The position numbers were made by a program, and so were the translations under genes. The notes below the pieces were generated by a model. That model saw only the letters and a list, made by a program, of their open reading frames with translations, made no database searches and had not been told where the DNA came from. From Spongilla lacustris (lineage: Eukaryota > Porifera > Demospongiae > Spongillida > Spongillidae), in NCBI GenBank assembly GCA_949361645.1, contig OX442416.1, positions 21,160,500-21,224,499 of the forward strand: 64,000 bases of DNA. Direction: 5' to 3'. Shown piece after piece: positions 31,007-41,631 of the stretch (positions are counted from its first letter, which is position 1; the number at the start of each line of letters is the position of its first letter).

Positions 31007-34000
31007 CATTTCCTGTGTACGTTATACCTGCATGCTCACTTTGTAGTCAGAATAAGCGCTTCAACCTTTGCTTTGGAGGAATTGACACAACCTGAATACC
31101 CAACCCAAAGAAGGAAACTTTCACTATACAGTACACTGTTCCTTTAATTTTACCTCACGTGTTCACTTTCTTGATGATACACAGTTGTTCTCTTGGTTAC
31201 GCACCTTGGTTGGGCATATGACCATGTAACACATCCGGCTGAAAGGACCGGAGTAGGTATGCATTAATAAATATGTACCTGTAATATCTGCAGTCTCACT
31301 GCAAGGTTCTGGAAGGGAGGATTATTGTTATCTCAGTCCCACCATACCATGATAACTTAGTTTTGTAATTGAGCACCCATTTTCTACTATGCGAGGATGA
31401 AAAGCATGACACAACAAAAAGGTATAGAGGTGTGTGGAGTGATGGTCTTCTTTATGCTCACACAATCACACATATGCAACATTTCGATGGGTATGGTGAT
31501 TTGGTATGACAAGTGTGTATGGTACCATACAAATTGTAGCTGCAGCATCACATGTCGAAACGGGCCACCAGAAAAAATGCTTTATATTTAGGACAGCTTT
31601 GCCAACCATTCATACGGAGAACACAGATCAATTGCGTTCAGGTCTCTGGCTCATTGAGGCAGATGGACGTTGCAGACAAATGTCTGTGGAGTACGATCAG
31701 GTTAGGCTGGCTGCCACGGGGATCTAAGCTACATGTAATGCTGCTTGTTTTACATGTGTAGGAACCATACACGCTTCAATGTGCATGTATGCATGTACAC
31801 ACACATTCAGAACAGTGTGTGGATGCTCATACATTGATCTGATGGATATGGTGATTTGGTATGACAAGTGTGTATGGTACCATATAAATTGTAGCTGCAG
31901 CATTACATGTCAAAAACGGGCCACCAGAAAAAATGCTTTATATTTAGGACAGCTTTGCCAACCATTCATACGGAGAACACAGATCAATTGCGTTCAGGTC
32001 ACTGGCTCATTGAGGCAGATGGACGTTGCGGACAAATGTCTGTGGACTACGATCAGGTCAGGCTGGCTGCCACGGGGATCTAAGCTACATGTAATGCTGC
32101 TTCTTTGTATGTGTAGGAACCGTACACACTTGTGCATAGCTCTACGTGTACATCGACTAATCTAAAGCAGTACAGTACATGTATGCACACATTTAGCCAT
32201 ATTGTATACTATGCATGCATGACATTCAAATGTACGATCATAAATCGCGAGGGCTGTTGCTTACTTACCCCCATACTGGCTGTTACGAGGCCCTTACCCT
32301 CTTGGCTTCATAGTGTCTCATGCATCTAACCGCGTGTAGGCAAAGCCACAAACACGTTGCTGTGCATGTACGTAGCTCTGAGGTCATATTGTCCTAAGGC
32401 GACCACGTGCACTACAGTGTGAAAACAATCATTCACTTACCTCATAGTTTCACACGTATGCTTACAAAGTGAGGCTACTGCGATGTAGATGACAGACTGC
32501 CTGTGTACTTTTGGCCGCTATAAAAGTGCTCATTCATTAGAATGTGCTTCCAAGTTCCACGATTCTAATGAATGAGCACTTCAATTGGAATTTATAGCGG
32601 CCGAAAGTACACAGGCAGTCTATCATCTACATCGCACTGCGTACAGTAGCCTCACTTTGTAAGCATACGTGTGAAACTATGAGGTAAGTGAATGATTGTT
32701 TTCACACTGTAGTGCACGTGGTCGCCTTAGGACAATATGACCTCAGAGCTACGTACATGCACAGCAACGTGTTCGTGGCTTTGCCTACACGCGGTTAGAT
32801 GCATGAGACACTATGAAGTCAAGAGGGTAAGGGCCTCGTAACAGCCAGTATGGGGGTAAGTAAGCAACAGTCCTCGCGATTTATGATCGTACATTTGAAT
32901 GTCATGCATGCGTAGTATACAATATGGCTAAATGTGTGCATACATGTACTGTACTGCTTTAGATTAGTCGATGTACACGTAGAGCTATGCACAAGTGTGT
33001 ATGGTTCCTACACATACAAAGAAGCAGCATTACATGTAGCTTAGATCCCCGTGGCAGCCAGCCTGACCTGATCGTAGTCCACAGACATTTGTCCGCAACG
33101 TCCATCTGCCTCAATGAGCCAGTGACCTGAACGCAATTGATCTGTGTTCTCCGTATGAATGGTTGGCAAAGCTGTCCTAAATATAAAGCATTTTTTCTGG
33201 TGGCCCGTTTTTGACATGTAATGCTGCAGCTACAATTTATATGGTACCATACACACTTGTCATACCAAATCACCATATCCATCAGATCGATGTATGAGCA
33301 TGCACACACTGTTCTGAATGTGTGTGTACATGCATACATGCACATGTACTGTACTGTTTTAGATTATTTTGATGTACATCTAGATTTATGCACACTGAAG
33401 CGTGTATGGTTCCTACACATGTAAAACTAGCAGCATTACATGTAGCTTAGATCCCCGTGGCAGCCAGCCTGACCTGATCGTAGTCCACAGACATTTGTCC
33501 GCAACGTCCATCTGCCTCAATGAGCCAGTGACCTGAACGCAATTGATCTGTGTTCTCCGTATGAATGGTTGGCAAAGCTGTCTAAAATATAAAGCATTTT
33601 TTCTGGTGGCCCGTTTCGACATGTGATGCTGCAGCTACAATTTGTATGGTACCATACACACTTGTCATACCAAATCACCATACCCATCGAAATGTTGCAT
33701 ATGTGTGATTGTGTGAGCATAAAGAAGACCATCACTCCACACACCTCTATACCTTTTTGTTGTGTCATGCTTTTCATCCTCGCATAGTAGAAAATGGGTG
33801 CTCAATTACAAAACTAAGATAAGTTATCATGGTATGGTGGGACTGAGATAACAATAATCCTCCCTTCTAGAACCTTGCAGTGAGACTGCAGATATTACAG
33901 GTACATATTTATTAATGCATACCTACTCCGGTCCTTTTAGCCGGATGTGTTACATGGTCATATGCCCAACCAAGGTGCGTAACCAAGAGAACAATTGTGT

Positions 34001-34172
34001 ATCATCAAGAAAGTGAACACGTGAGGTAAAATTAAAGGAACAGTGTACTGTATAGTGAAAGTTTCCTTCTTTGGGTTGGGTATTCAGGTTGTGTCAATTC
34101 CTCCAAAGCAAAGATTGAAGCGCTTATTCTGACTACAAAGTGAGCATGCAGGAATAACGTACACAGGAAATG
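31007..34172. mobile_element. 3.2 kb near-perfect palindrome, TA-flanked
   Basis: The left arm (31007-32543) and right arm (32562-34172) are inverted copies around an 18 bp loop. They differ by scattered substitutions and a roughly 50 bp insertion near 33345-33395 in the right arm, so the structure is real and not a sequencing hairpin. Each arm contains a direct duplication of about 260 bp (31495-31745 and 31845-32100, and the mirror copies). The outer ends are CATTTCCTGTGTACG and its complement, both bordered by TA (31005-31006 and 34173-34174). The ORFs of 64-128 residues are mirrored and show no known domain. Probably a large foldback transposon. Confidence 0.85.
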
Positions 34173-34519
34173 TAGAGCAAAGGAACCTATTAAGGAACAC
34201 CCAACTTCCCTTGACTGATGCAGACAAACTATGCATGCTAGAGAGATAATTTAAACACTGTTGGATAGAGAATTTAACGTACATTACAACCATAGTAACC
34301 ATAGCAAATGTTGTACGAATCCTGGTACCAAAAACTCACGTTTCGGCAAACATACCTCAATGTATGGGAAAGGTACCGAATAAGGAACAACCACATCAAA
34401 CGGTTGTTATATAAACACTCAGCCGCAATGGGTTTGCTTGGGAGAGGGGGGGGGGGGGGCCTGCTTAAAAATGATATCTCTATCGTCTATCAGCTACATG
34501 GTACAGCCTATAGTCTACT

Positions 34520-35789
34520 TATGGCCGATCAGCATAAAGGCTATTCTCCTGAGGTTGCTAGGATGGCTATTGAAGCCTACAAGACCAAAAGAGGCTCATT
34601 CCGTGAGATTGTGTCCGCAAGCAGAATGAGCACATTGACTCTGTATCGCTTGACGACTGGTGAAGTAGCTATAGATGACGGGCGGGTAGGGGCAAAACCG
34701 ATATTGTCACGAGCGGCCGAGGCAGGCCTGATTAAAGCCATCGTATTCATGAACTTTAGGGGTGTGGGGATGACGAAAGAAGAGGTGTTCGAAGCTGCAA
34801 AGGCACTAGCTGAGGAGGAAGGCTGTACGTTTAAGGGTGAAGATGGGCTTCCGACTAAACACTGGTGGGACGGATTTTGAAAGAGAGCTGCAGAGTCAGG
34901 CACTCCGATCTCCTTGTGTATACCACGCAACTTATCACGCAGCCGTGCAACCTCTGGTAGCGACTCCCGCCTACGTGCTTTTTTTCAACTCATTCACGAG
35001 CGAGTGGCAGAACATGGCCTTGACCCATCTAGAGACTTCATCAATCTTGATGAAACCCAGATTGTGCTTGACCCAACCCAGAAGCGTGTGGCTGTAGTTT
35101 GTGGAACCAAGCGTGTTCACAAGCTCACAGGCATCTATGGGGAGCGTGGAGTTCATATTACGATGGTTGCTGCCATTGTATCCGATGGTACAGCTCTGCT
35201 CCCTACATTTATCTTCCAGGGAAAATCAGTGTCGCATGAAATGGCCAGAGCAACTCATAACTTTGATCCAAACTGTGGGCTTGCCTATAGTGCCAGTGGC
35301 TGGATTGAACGGAGCATCTACCATGAGATCCTTAAACATCTCATTGATATGTTACCAGCTCCTGAGACACGGGGATACAAGCTGCTCATTGTTGATGGCC
35401 ACGAGTCACACATTTCTCTATACATGTATGCTGCACAATTAGCTATTGCCAACAAGCTTGACATTGTGCTCATGCCTTCCCACACCAGCCATCTGGTACA
35501 ACCTTTGGATGTAGGAGTGTTTGGTCCACTAAAGATGCTTTCTTCTGCTGCAATGATCAAACATTCAGTATCACATCTTATTCTACCACACGATGTTCCA
35601 ATGATAATCAATGATGCCTATCATCGGTCATTTACAAGAGAGAACATCATGTCTGCATTCCAAAAGACAGGCCTGTCTCCTCTACGTGGGGTAGATGCTC
35701 TTCCTGAAGATACAGTTGGACCCCATGATGCAATCATGGCTTCATGTGGTGTGTCGGGGCAGCACTTTCTGATAAAGTCACCATTGTAA
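34520..35789 (+). pseudogene. pogo-type transposase with one in-frame TGA
   Basis: From ATG at 34520 the frame reads an N-terminal helix-turn-helix-like part (GYSPEVARMAIEAYK... then a KHWWDGF motif). It meets a single TGA at 34878-34880 and then continues in the same frame to TAA at 35787-35789. The catalytic region is clear: NLDETQ (first Asp), IVDGHESH (second Asp), then PSHTSHLVQPLDVGVFGPLK, typical of DDE_1 pogo/Tigger/Jerky transposases. The frame is otherwise intact, so inactivation looks recent. Upstream in-frame codons to 34308 exist, but the 34520 start suits the domain better. Confidence 0.88.
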
Positions 35790-35899
35790 GCTTTATAGCT
35801 CTAGGATGGTGTGGCACAAGAGGTGAAGAGGCGGGTTGATATCAAGGCTGCTGCAATGACAACAGAAGAAGGTCTGCAGTTACATGTGTACGTCTGAAA

Positions 35900-36328
35900 T
35901 TGTCCATTCAGTACCACTCCATCTATGTGGCTGCATGTGCAGTACGTCCTGAGCAGGTGCAACATGCTGAACCAACCTCTCCACAAAGTTCTGGAAGCAC
36001 CACTGATGATTCAGATGGAGAAAGCTTAGATCCGCAGGACAACACTACCCCTACTTTTAAGCGTTTGAAAGGTTCAGCTCAGTGCATGACTTCAGCACAA
36101 TGGATTGATGAATTTAAGGCTGCTGAGGATATGAAGAGGAGAGAGATAGCTGAGAAAGAGGAGCGACGCAGAAAAAGAAAAGCAGCTCTAGAGGAAAAGG
36201 CTGCATTAGAGCGCACAAAGAAACCCTGCGAAGCAATAATGAAAACTGGGGCTCGCAAAGGAGCACAGTGCTGCACACCTAGCTTGCCAAATGCTAGTGG
36301 AAATTTTTACTGTGCTCGACAGCGTTGA
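35900..36328 (+). CDS. pogo element second ORF or C-terminal exon
   Basis: Inside the transposon, in a different frame from the transposase. It reads a Ser/Asp-rich linker, a charged coiled-coil (EKEERRRKRKAALEEKAALE) and a C-terminal motif with cysteines (KKPCEAIMKTGARKGAQCC, then GNFYCARQR) like small C-A-I-x-K-x-G zinc-binding tails. It may be joined to the transposase by splicing or may be a separate protein. No upstream start is certain. Confidence 0.55.
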   Translation: MSIQYHSIYVAACAVRPEQVQHAEPTSPQSSGSTTDDSDGESLDPQDNTTPTFKRLKGSAQCMTSAQWIDEFKAAEDMKRREIAEKEERRRKRKAALEEKAALERTKKPCEAIMKTGARKGAQCCTPSLPNASGNFYCARQR

Positions 36329-36489
36329 ATGTATATATGTAGGCTAGTAAAACATCTCTGTCAATTAGATTCATCGATTTGCACATGATCTTAAAACAGT
36401 AAACCCATAATGGTGATTAAGTTTTTTAATGAGATTTAGTGTTCCTTAATAGGGGTGCGTTCCACATTCGGTTCCTTTGCTCTATACGG

Positions 36490-37980
36490 GCTTGATAAAG
36501 TCTAGTGTTGGAATTTTGAAAGAATCTTTTGCATGGCATGTATGATTCACATCAGCTAAATGTCTGTTTAGACGAACAGATTATTGACAACTGCAATGAC
36601 AAGTACAAATGTGGGAAATCAGCATATAGAACTGGATACCCATATGCATTGACGGAGTACATATATAGGTACATACTTAGTAATCCTGCTTTCGGTACAA
36701 TCTCTTCCCTGATGCCCACCACTGGAGCATACATGGCATTCATGGAAAGCCAGTCTCCTGTCGATGCATGTCTTCCAGAAGAGCGATCCGTTTGTTATGT
36801 ACATTTCTTGTGCACGAGGACAAACGTATAAATATAATTACATCTAGGGATTTCGGTCCGGGATAATTAGTTTTGTGCATCCAGGGATTTCGGTCCGGGG
36901 GGGGGGGGGGGACTGAATTTTCTGTGACACCAGTCGTCTCCCTTACCCTTACTGGAACATTCTTCATGGGTGAAGAGCCTCTGGTTTCAACAGCTGCTAC
37001 TCATCTTTTCACTAACATAGTTTACTATAGAGTCCAATTCCATGCATTTTTATAGCTTCAGACAAGTGGTGTATATGATTATCACATGCATAAAGCCTGG
37101 GGATGATGGGCTTGCAATGTGTGAGAAGGTTTCGATAGCCATGATTCCAGAGCCTCCATATCTCTCCACTACAAAAGTGATGCAAAGACCACCTCAACCA
37201 CGGCCATTTTGTCATGTTTTTTTGTTCTCCTGGTACCTAATACATCTATGGTACACACGTATATCATTGATGATGTGCCTAATTCTCAGTTGCATTCATA
37301 TGACGTATTTAGCCTACCAAAGGGGACCCTCCTTTTATATGCAAGGGGAACCCCTGTCTTGCTAGCTTGTATCCAGAGCCATGCAAACGTATGTAAGCTA
37401 TGCAGTGGCGTGGGGGTAGACTGCTCTCCTTGACATCATTGTGACTGAAGGGGCTTCAGCAGAGGAGACAGAAGCACAGGGTAAATAACCCCAAGTGTTC
37501 GAAGACTTAGAGAATAGGGGAAGAGTGGCCTTTTCCCATCTAGCTTCACACCTGGCCATCATCACTTCTTCCCACAAATGTGATGTTTTCACTGTGATCT
37601 ACAGCAGGCTGATCTGGCTTTGGCTAGAGCCTTACTGGCAAGATGTACACCCTCCCTTGGCCTCCTAGACATTCTTTGAGTATTTCTGCACGTGTACATT
37701 TTGTGATGTAAATTATATTCTTGTAGTACACAGAATAATAACATACATGAAATAATAAGAATAATAATACACACTGATATGAACAACTTAATATGCAAAT
37801 TACAGACCAGCCCCATCATTGATATCTACACATGTACAGAATCTTTTTGTTCTAGGATAAATAAGTCACCCTCAGCAATATACATGTAGTAAAGGATAGC
37901 CTGGCTTATATCCTTTCCTAAAGGTTATAGAAGTTTTCGCTACATATATATATAGTGCCATGTGAATATGTTTGCGCACA
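36490..37980. other. Intron sequence, no gene
   Basis: Short ORFs only. Contains a duplicated GGGATTTCGGTCCGGG motif (36846-36862 and 36883-36899) and a poly(G) run at 36896-36911. Confidence 0.5.
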
Positions 37981-37984
37981 TGTA

Positions 37985-38565
37985 TATGGCATTTCTCCAT
38001 AAAATTACTTCAAAAGAAGATTTTATTATTTTTGGATAGTTACAAAGACAAAACCGTTAAGGAATCAAGAAGTTTCAAATTCATATTTTGTGGAACTCGA
38101 AGATCAGGGTAAACGACACTTTGTAAACAACTTCTTAGGAAGTCAGTTCAGAAGTCTAGTGATATCCCTCAACCTAGTACCACTTTGGCAGAAATATGTG
38201 ACAATGTTTTTGTTGAGAGAATAGTCATGACTAATGAAGAAAACAATGCATGTAGATGGACAGTTCAAAGTTTAGATGACATAGCAAAAACACTGCTGTA
38301 ATGTTAACAAATAATTACACATTAGTTCTCACATAAAACCAGAAGACAAAGTACCACACCTGCACCTCTCACTACTATGATTCATCAGCATGCGCAGATT
38401 GAACAGGTCGCCAACACATCACATTTGCGTACACCACCACTACAGATTATAAAAGAGCTGGAAATAAATCCTGCTCCCATGACTGTACCCATTATTAAGA
38501 AGGATTTAATACACTGATAGCTTGAGTACAGACCTTGACATAAAGCAACTTTTTATTAAGCTGTT
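37985..38565 (+). pseudogene. Decayed copy of the first Roc exon (5' part)
   Basis: Aligns by eye to 41622-42200 over about 575 bp. Shared stretches include CGTAAACAACTTCTT, TTTTTGTTGAGAGAATAGTC, ATGACATAGCAAAAACACTG and the later GCTCCCATGACTGTACC. It has many stops and frameshifts, the Walker A codons are altered (TCAGGGTAAACG in place of ACAGGGAAAACC) and the intron acceptor is lost. It ends where the first copy reads DIKQLF. A remnant of a third Roc cassette in the same intron. Confidence 0.9.
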
Positions 38566-38817
38566 AAATCTATTGTCAAAAGAAAACTTCAAATTTCTTA
38601 CTTTCATTTTGAATCTCATGGGATTTCAAGCAATGGTCCTTCTGCAGATGTCACTCTTTCATTTCTTCATCAACCTTTTCAACTGATCCACCATCCCAAC
38701 CTCATCGTCAAAATCCGTAGTACCTTTACAATATATTGAGTTGTGTCATTCATGGAGTACACTTTTAAAAATGTACTTGTAGCCAGGCAGTCTATTGCAC
38801 ATGGCACCATGCATGTA

Positions 38818-39132
38818 ATATACCCCAACTGTGACTTCTGTGCTGGCTGTAGTACATGTATTCAAGTAGGATTGAATTGTGATTAAATGTACATGTACAT
38901 GCTATGGTACTCACCAGGATGGTAGGTTTGCACTTCTGGTCTGCATTACGCTACACGAGTAATATTAATCATGTGTGCTCATGCATACTTTAAGTCTTAT
39001 GTTGAGTATCATGAACTGCATGCATGCATGTCCAAAAGTGCACACCACATAATGATATACATGTAGTGAGAACAATGACGTTCTGTAGATAAATTGATCT
39101 ATCTAGGCATACAAGAATTTGTATCATACAGT
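38818..39132. mobile_element. MITE, 416 bp family, 5'-truncated copy
   Basis: Matches the 3' three quarters of 40718-41133, including CTATGGTACTCACCA, CTGGTCTGCATTACGCTACA and the terminal GCATACAAGAATTTGTATCA. The left inverted repeat is missing. Confidence 0.8.
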
Positions 39133-39178
39133 GGGAAAGTCATTTGTGTATCCAGCTGTTGTTCGATCCACATCAGCG

Positions 39179-39378
39179 GTTTTGCAAAGTCCAGATCACG
39201 CTGATCAGCAATTCGCTGGGATCCAATGTGCAATGTGCATTTTGCCTTGGTTCAATGGCCAACGAGATGATACCCTCAGGACCTCGCTCAGGATTGGTAA
39301 AATATAAGATAAAAACGATACGGTACCACAGCAAATGGTTAATCTGGAAATTGCTGATCTGGACTTTGCACAACTGCA
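39179..39378. mobile_element. Possible 200 bp MITE
   Basis: Ends TTTGCAAAGTCCAGATCA and TGATCTGGACTTTGCA are inverted repeats (with a few further inner matches) about 200 bp apart. No target duplication recognised. Confidence 0.45.
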
Positions 39379-39399
39379 AAATTGCAATTTCAATGTAAC

Positions 39400-40700
39400 A
39401 ACAGCCACGACTTACATGTACCTGTTATTGTGTACGATGGTCCAACTCCGTCCAAGTACATAGGGTCAACTATCGGTAAGGTTTTGAGTTATCGGTATTA
39501 CCAGTAAGTAAACACCTCTTATTGAATATTCTCTACGATAAAAAGGTTATACCGGTAAGCTTTACTGAAAGGGTAATGATTGCCGCTAAGGAAGAGGGCA
39601 TGTCCAAAGAGACGTCTGTTGCTGCGTTTTGGCATCCATGATCCAGTAGATTGTGGCCTTCCTTATTAGTCGTTCTGCTGTGGCACCAGGTTCACCAGGA
39701 GTGATGAAATAAAAACAGGCGGTGGAGTATGGCCCAGCATTATTGCCCGATACCTTAGGAAGGTATGCTTCACTGTGGCAGAAAGAAACCAGAGCTCATA
39801 CTGGCATTTGTGGTAAAGTTCAGATAGTTGGCACATACCTGTGAGGTTGACAAGTCATTAAATGACATGTTAAGTTAAAGATGGTATTCAAAAGTGACTG
39901 GTAATGGAAAAAGAGTTGACTTAATATGAGAAAGCAGTGAGGTTTGCTACAAGTTGCAGACCAGAATGAAATCCTATAAATAAGTGAGCACAGAGGAAAG
40001 GATTGAAGTAAATGCACTTCAGAACAAGTTGCTGACTGGAATAGCTGTGCTGTTTGTTTTATAGGTGTAGCATCAAAGATCACTTTTCAGTAATTGGGGT
40101 TGTGTGTTTTAAATGTGTGCAGGTAAGGAGCATCTGGAAGATGCATGGCTTAAGGGGACACAAGGTAGAGTCAAAGAAAGAGTAAAGTGAGGTGCTGAGG
40201 GAGAGGAGGCTGAGGGAGAATCAGGCTACAGCAAATCCATTCAGTGAACATGAGCCCATTCTATTATATCAGAAGCAAGGTACAGGTAGTAGGGCCAGAT
40301 CTGAAACAAAGAAGCTGTTTTTAGTAGAGTCAGACCCATCATTAGAGACAAGCTCATTACAGGAGCTAAAGTTGGATTGAAAAGTTATTGAGTCCTAGTA
40401 AAGAATGAGGAAGCATTCAGGCAAGAGTTAGGATTGGTAAGAGGAATGGAAAAGATGACATCCACATATTGTAAAGTTCAGCTTGGTCGGTATGCAAAGA
40501 AAGAAAAAAATCAGTTGAATTTATAGAGTGGGCAGCACATGTTGTTTCAGTTATAAAGATGTGAGAATATGCGGTGGAGATTACCATGTAACAATCTAAA
40601 GCTAGATTGTTAGCAGCCTGCATGAGGGGTGATACATGTAAAATATTTCAATGTGGCAACATTATAAATGTTACACAGGCAGTGTTTTGCAAGGATATGC
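39400..40700. other. Intron sequence, no gene
   Basis: Only short interrupted ORFs. No recognisable family. Confidence 0.5.
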
Positions 40701-40717
40701 AAATGACTTAGCCACGT

Positions 40718-41133
40718 ACTGTATGATACAAATTCTTGTATGTCTAGATGGATAATTTTATCTACGGAACAACATTCATTCATGTCATTGTCCTCGTTAC
40801 ATGTATACCACTATGTGGTGGTCACTTTTTGACATACCCCAACTGTGCTGGCTATAGTATTTAAGTAGCATTGAATTGTATGTAAGGACATTGTTTTGAT
40901 TATATGTAAAAATATATGCTATGGTACTCACCAGCATGGTAGGTTTGCACTGCTGGTCTGCATTACGCTACATGAGTAATATTAATCACGTGTGCTCATG
41001 CATACTTTAAGTCTTATGTTGAGTATGTCAAAAAGTGACCACCACATAATGATATACATGCATATACATAGGACAATGACATTCTGTAGATAAAATTATC
41101 CATCTAGGCATACAAGAATTTGTATCATACAGT
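40718..41133. mobile_element. MITE with roughly 110 bp inverted repeats, full copy
   Basis: Starts ACTGTATGATACAAATTCTT and ends with the complement. The arms (40718-40845 and about 41025-41133) pair over most of their length, including the GTGGTGGTCACTTTTTGACAT inner segment. No coding content and no convincing target duplication. A truncated relative is at 38818-39132. Confidence 0.85.
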
Positions 41134-41631
41134 GGTTAAGTCATTAGCATATCCTTGCAAAATACTGCTTGCTTGTGTGCCATTTATAATGTTGCCACAT
41201 TGAAACAAGGGCATAGAGTTTTTTTTTTCAATCTTTGTATCCTGCCATGTTATATCACTATAACCTTTTACATCAGTATTAAAATACATATGAAGGGTTA
41301 TGTCCTTTGTGTATGCATTAATATTTTTTTCCGTCTATTATTACTTTATACTCCTATTCAATCGAGGCTCTGAGAATAACTGATACATTGATGTAGATAT
41401 GCTCAGGACTTCCTGTTTCTAGAGCCAAAGAATAAATCCTGCTGTTCATATTTCACATGTATGCATAAAGTAGTAATTAGGATGATAAAATAATCTCGTA
41501 AACTACATGTGTATACATAGATTACAGGTCAGTCTCCTTCTACATAATTTCCATGTAAATAGGACAACAGAAATAGATCCCTACCTTTTTATCCCTATGT
41601 TTATTCATACATATATGGCATTTCTCCTTAG

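Larger units (their letters stand above)
34175..36482 (+). mobile_element. pogo/Tigger-type DNA transposon
   Basis: Bounded by inverted repeats GAGCAAAGGAACC (34175-34187 and complement at 36470-36482) and TA duplications (34173-34174, 36483-36484), as expected for the Tc1/mariner-pogo superfamily. A sub-terminal TATTAAGGAACAC motif is repeated inverted near both ends, with a further AATAAGGAAC copy inside, and may be a transposase-binding site. It encodes a transposase with one premature stop and a second ORF. The left end abuts the end of the 3.2 kb palindrome exactly. Confidence 0.9.

Noticed and set aside
31397..33777. ORFs of 64-128 codons in the palindrome arms
   Set aside because: They occur as mirror copies and internal duplicates, with no domain and no splice support; explained by the repeat structure.
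34878..34880. TGA in the pogo transposase read as selenocysteine or programmed readthrough
   Set aside because: No selenocysteine insertion structure was looked for successfully and related transposases have an ordinary residue here; a simple nonsense mutation explains it.
38755..41160. Segmental duplication joining the dead and live Roc exons with flanks
   Set aside because: The shared flanking block has its own long inverted ends in the second copy, so two insertions of one MITE explain it better.
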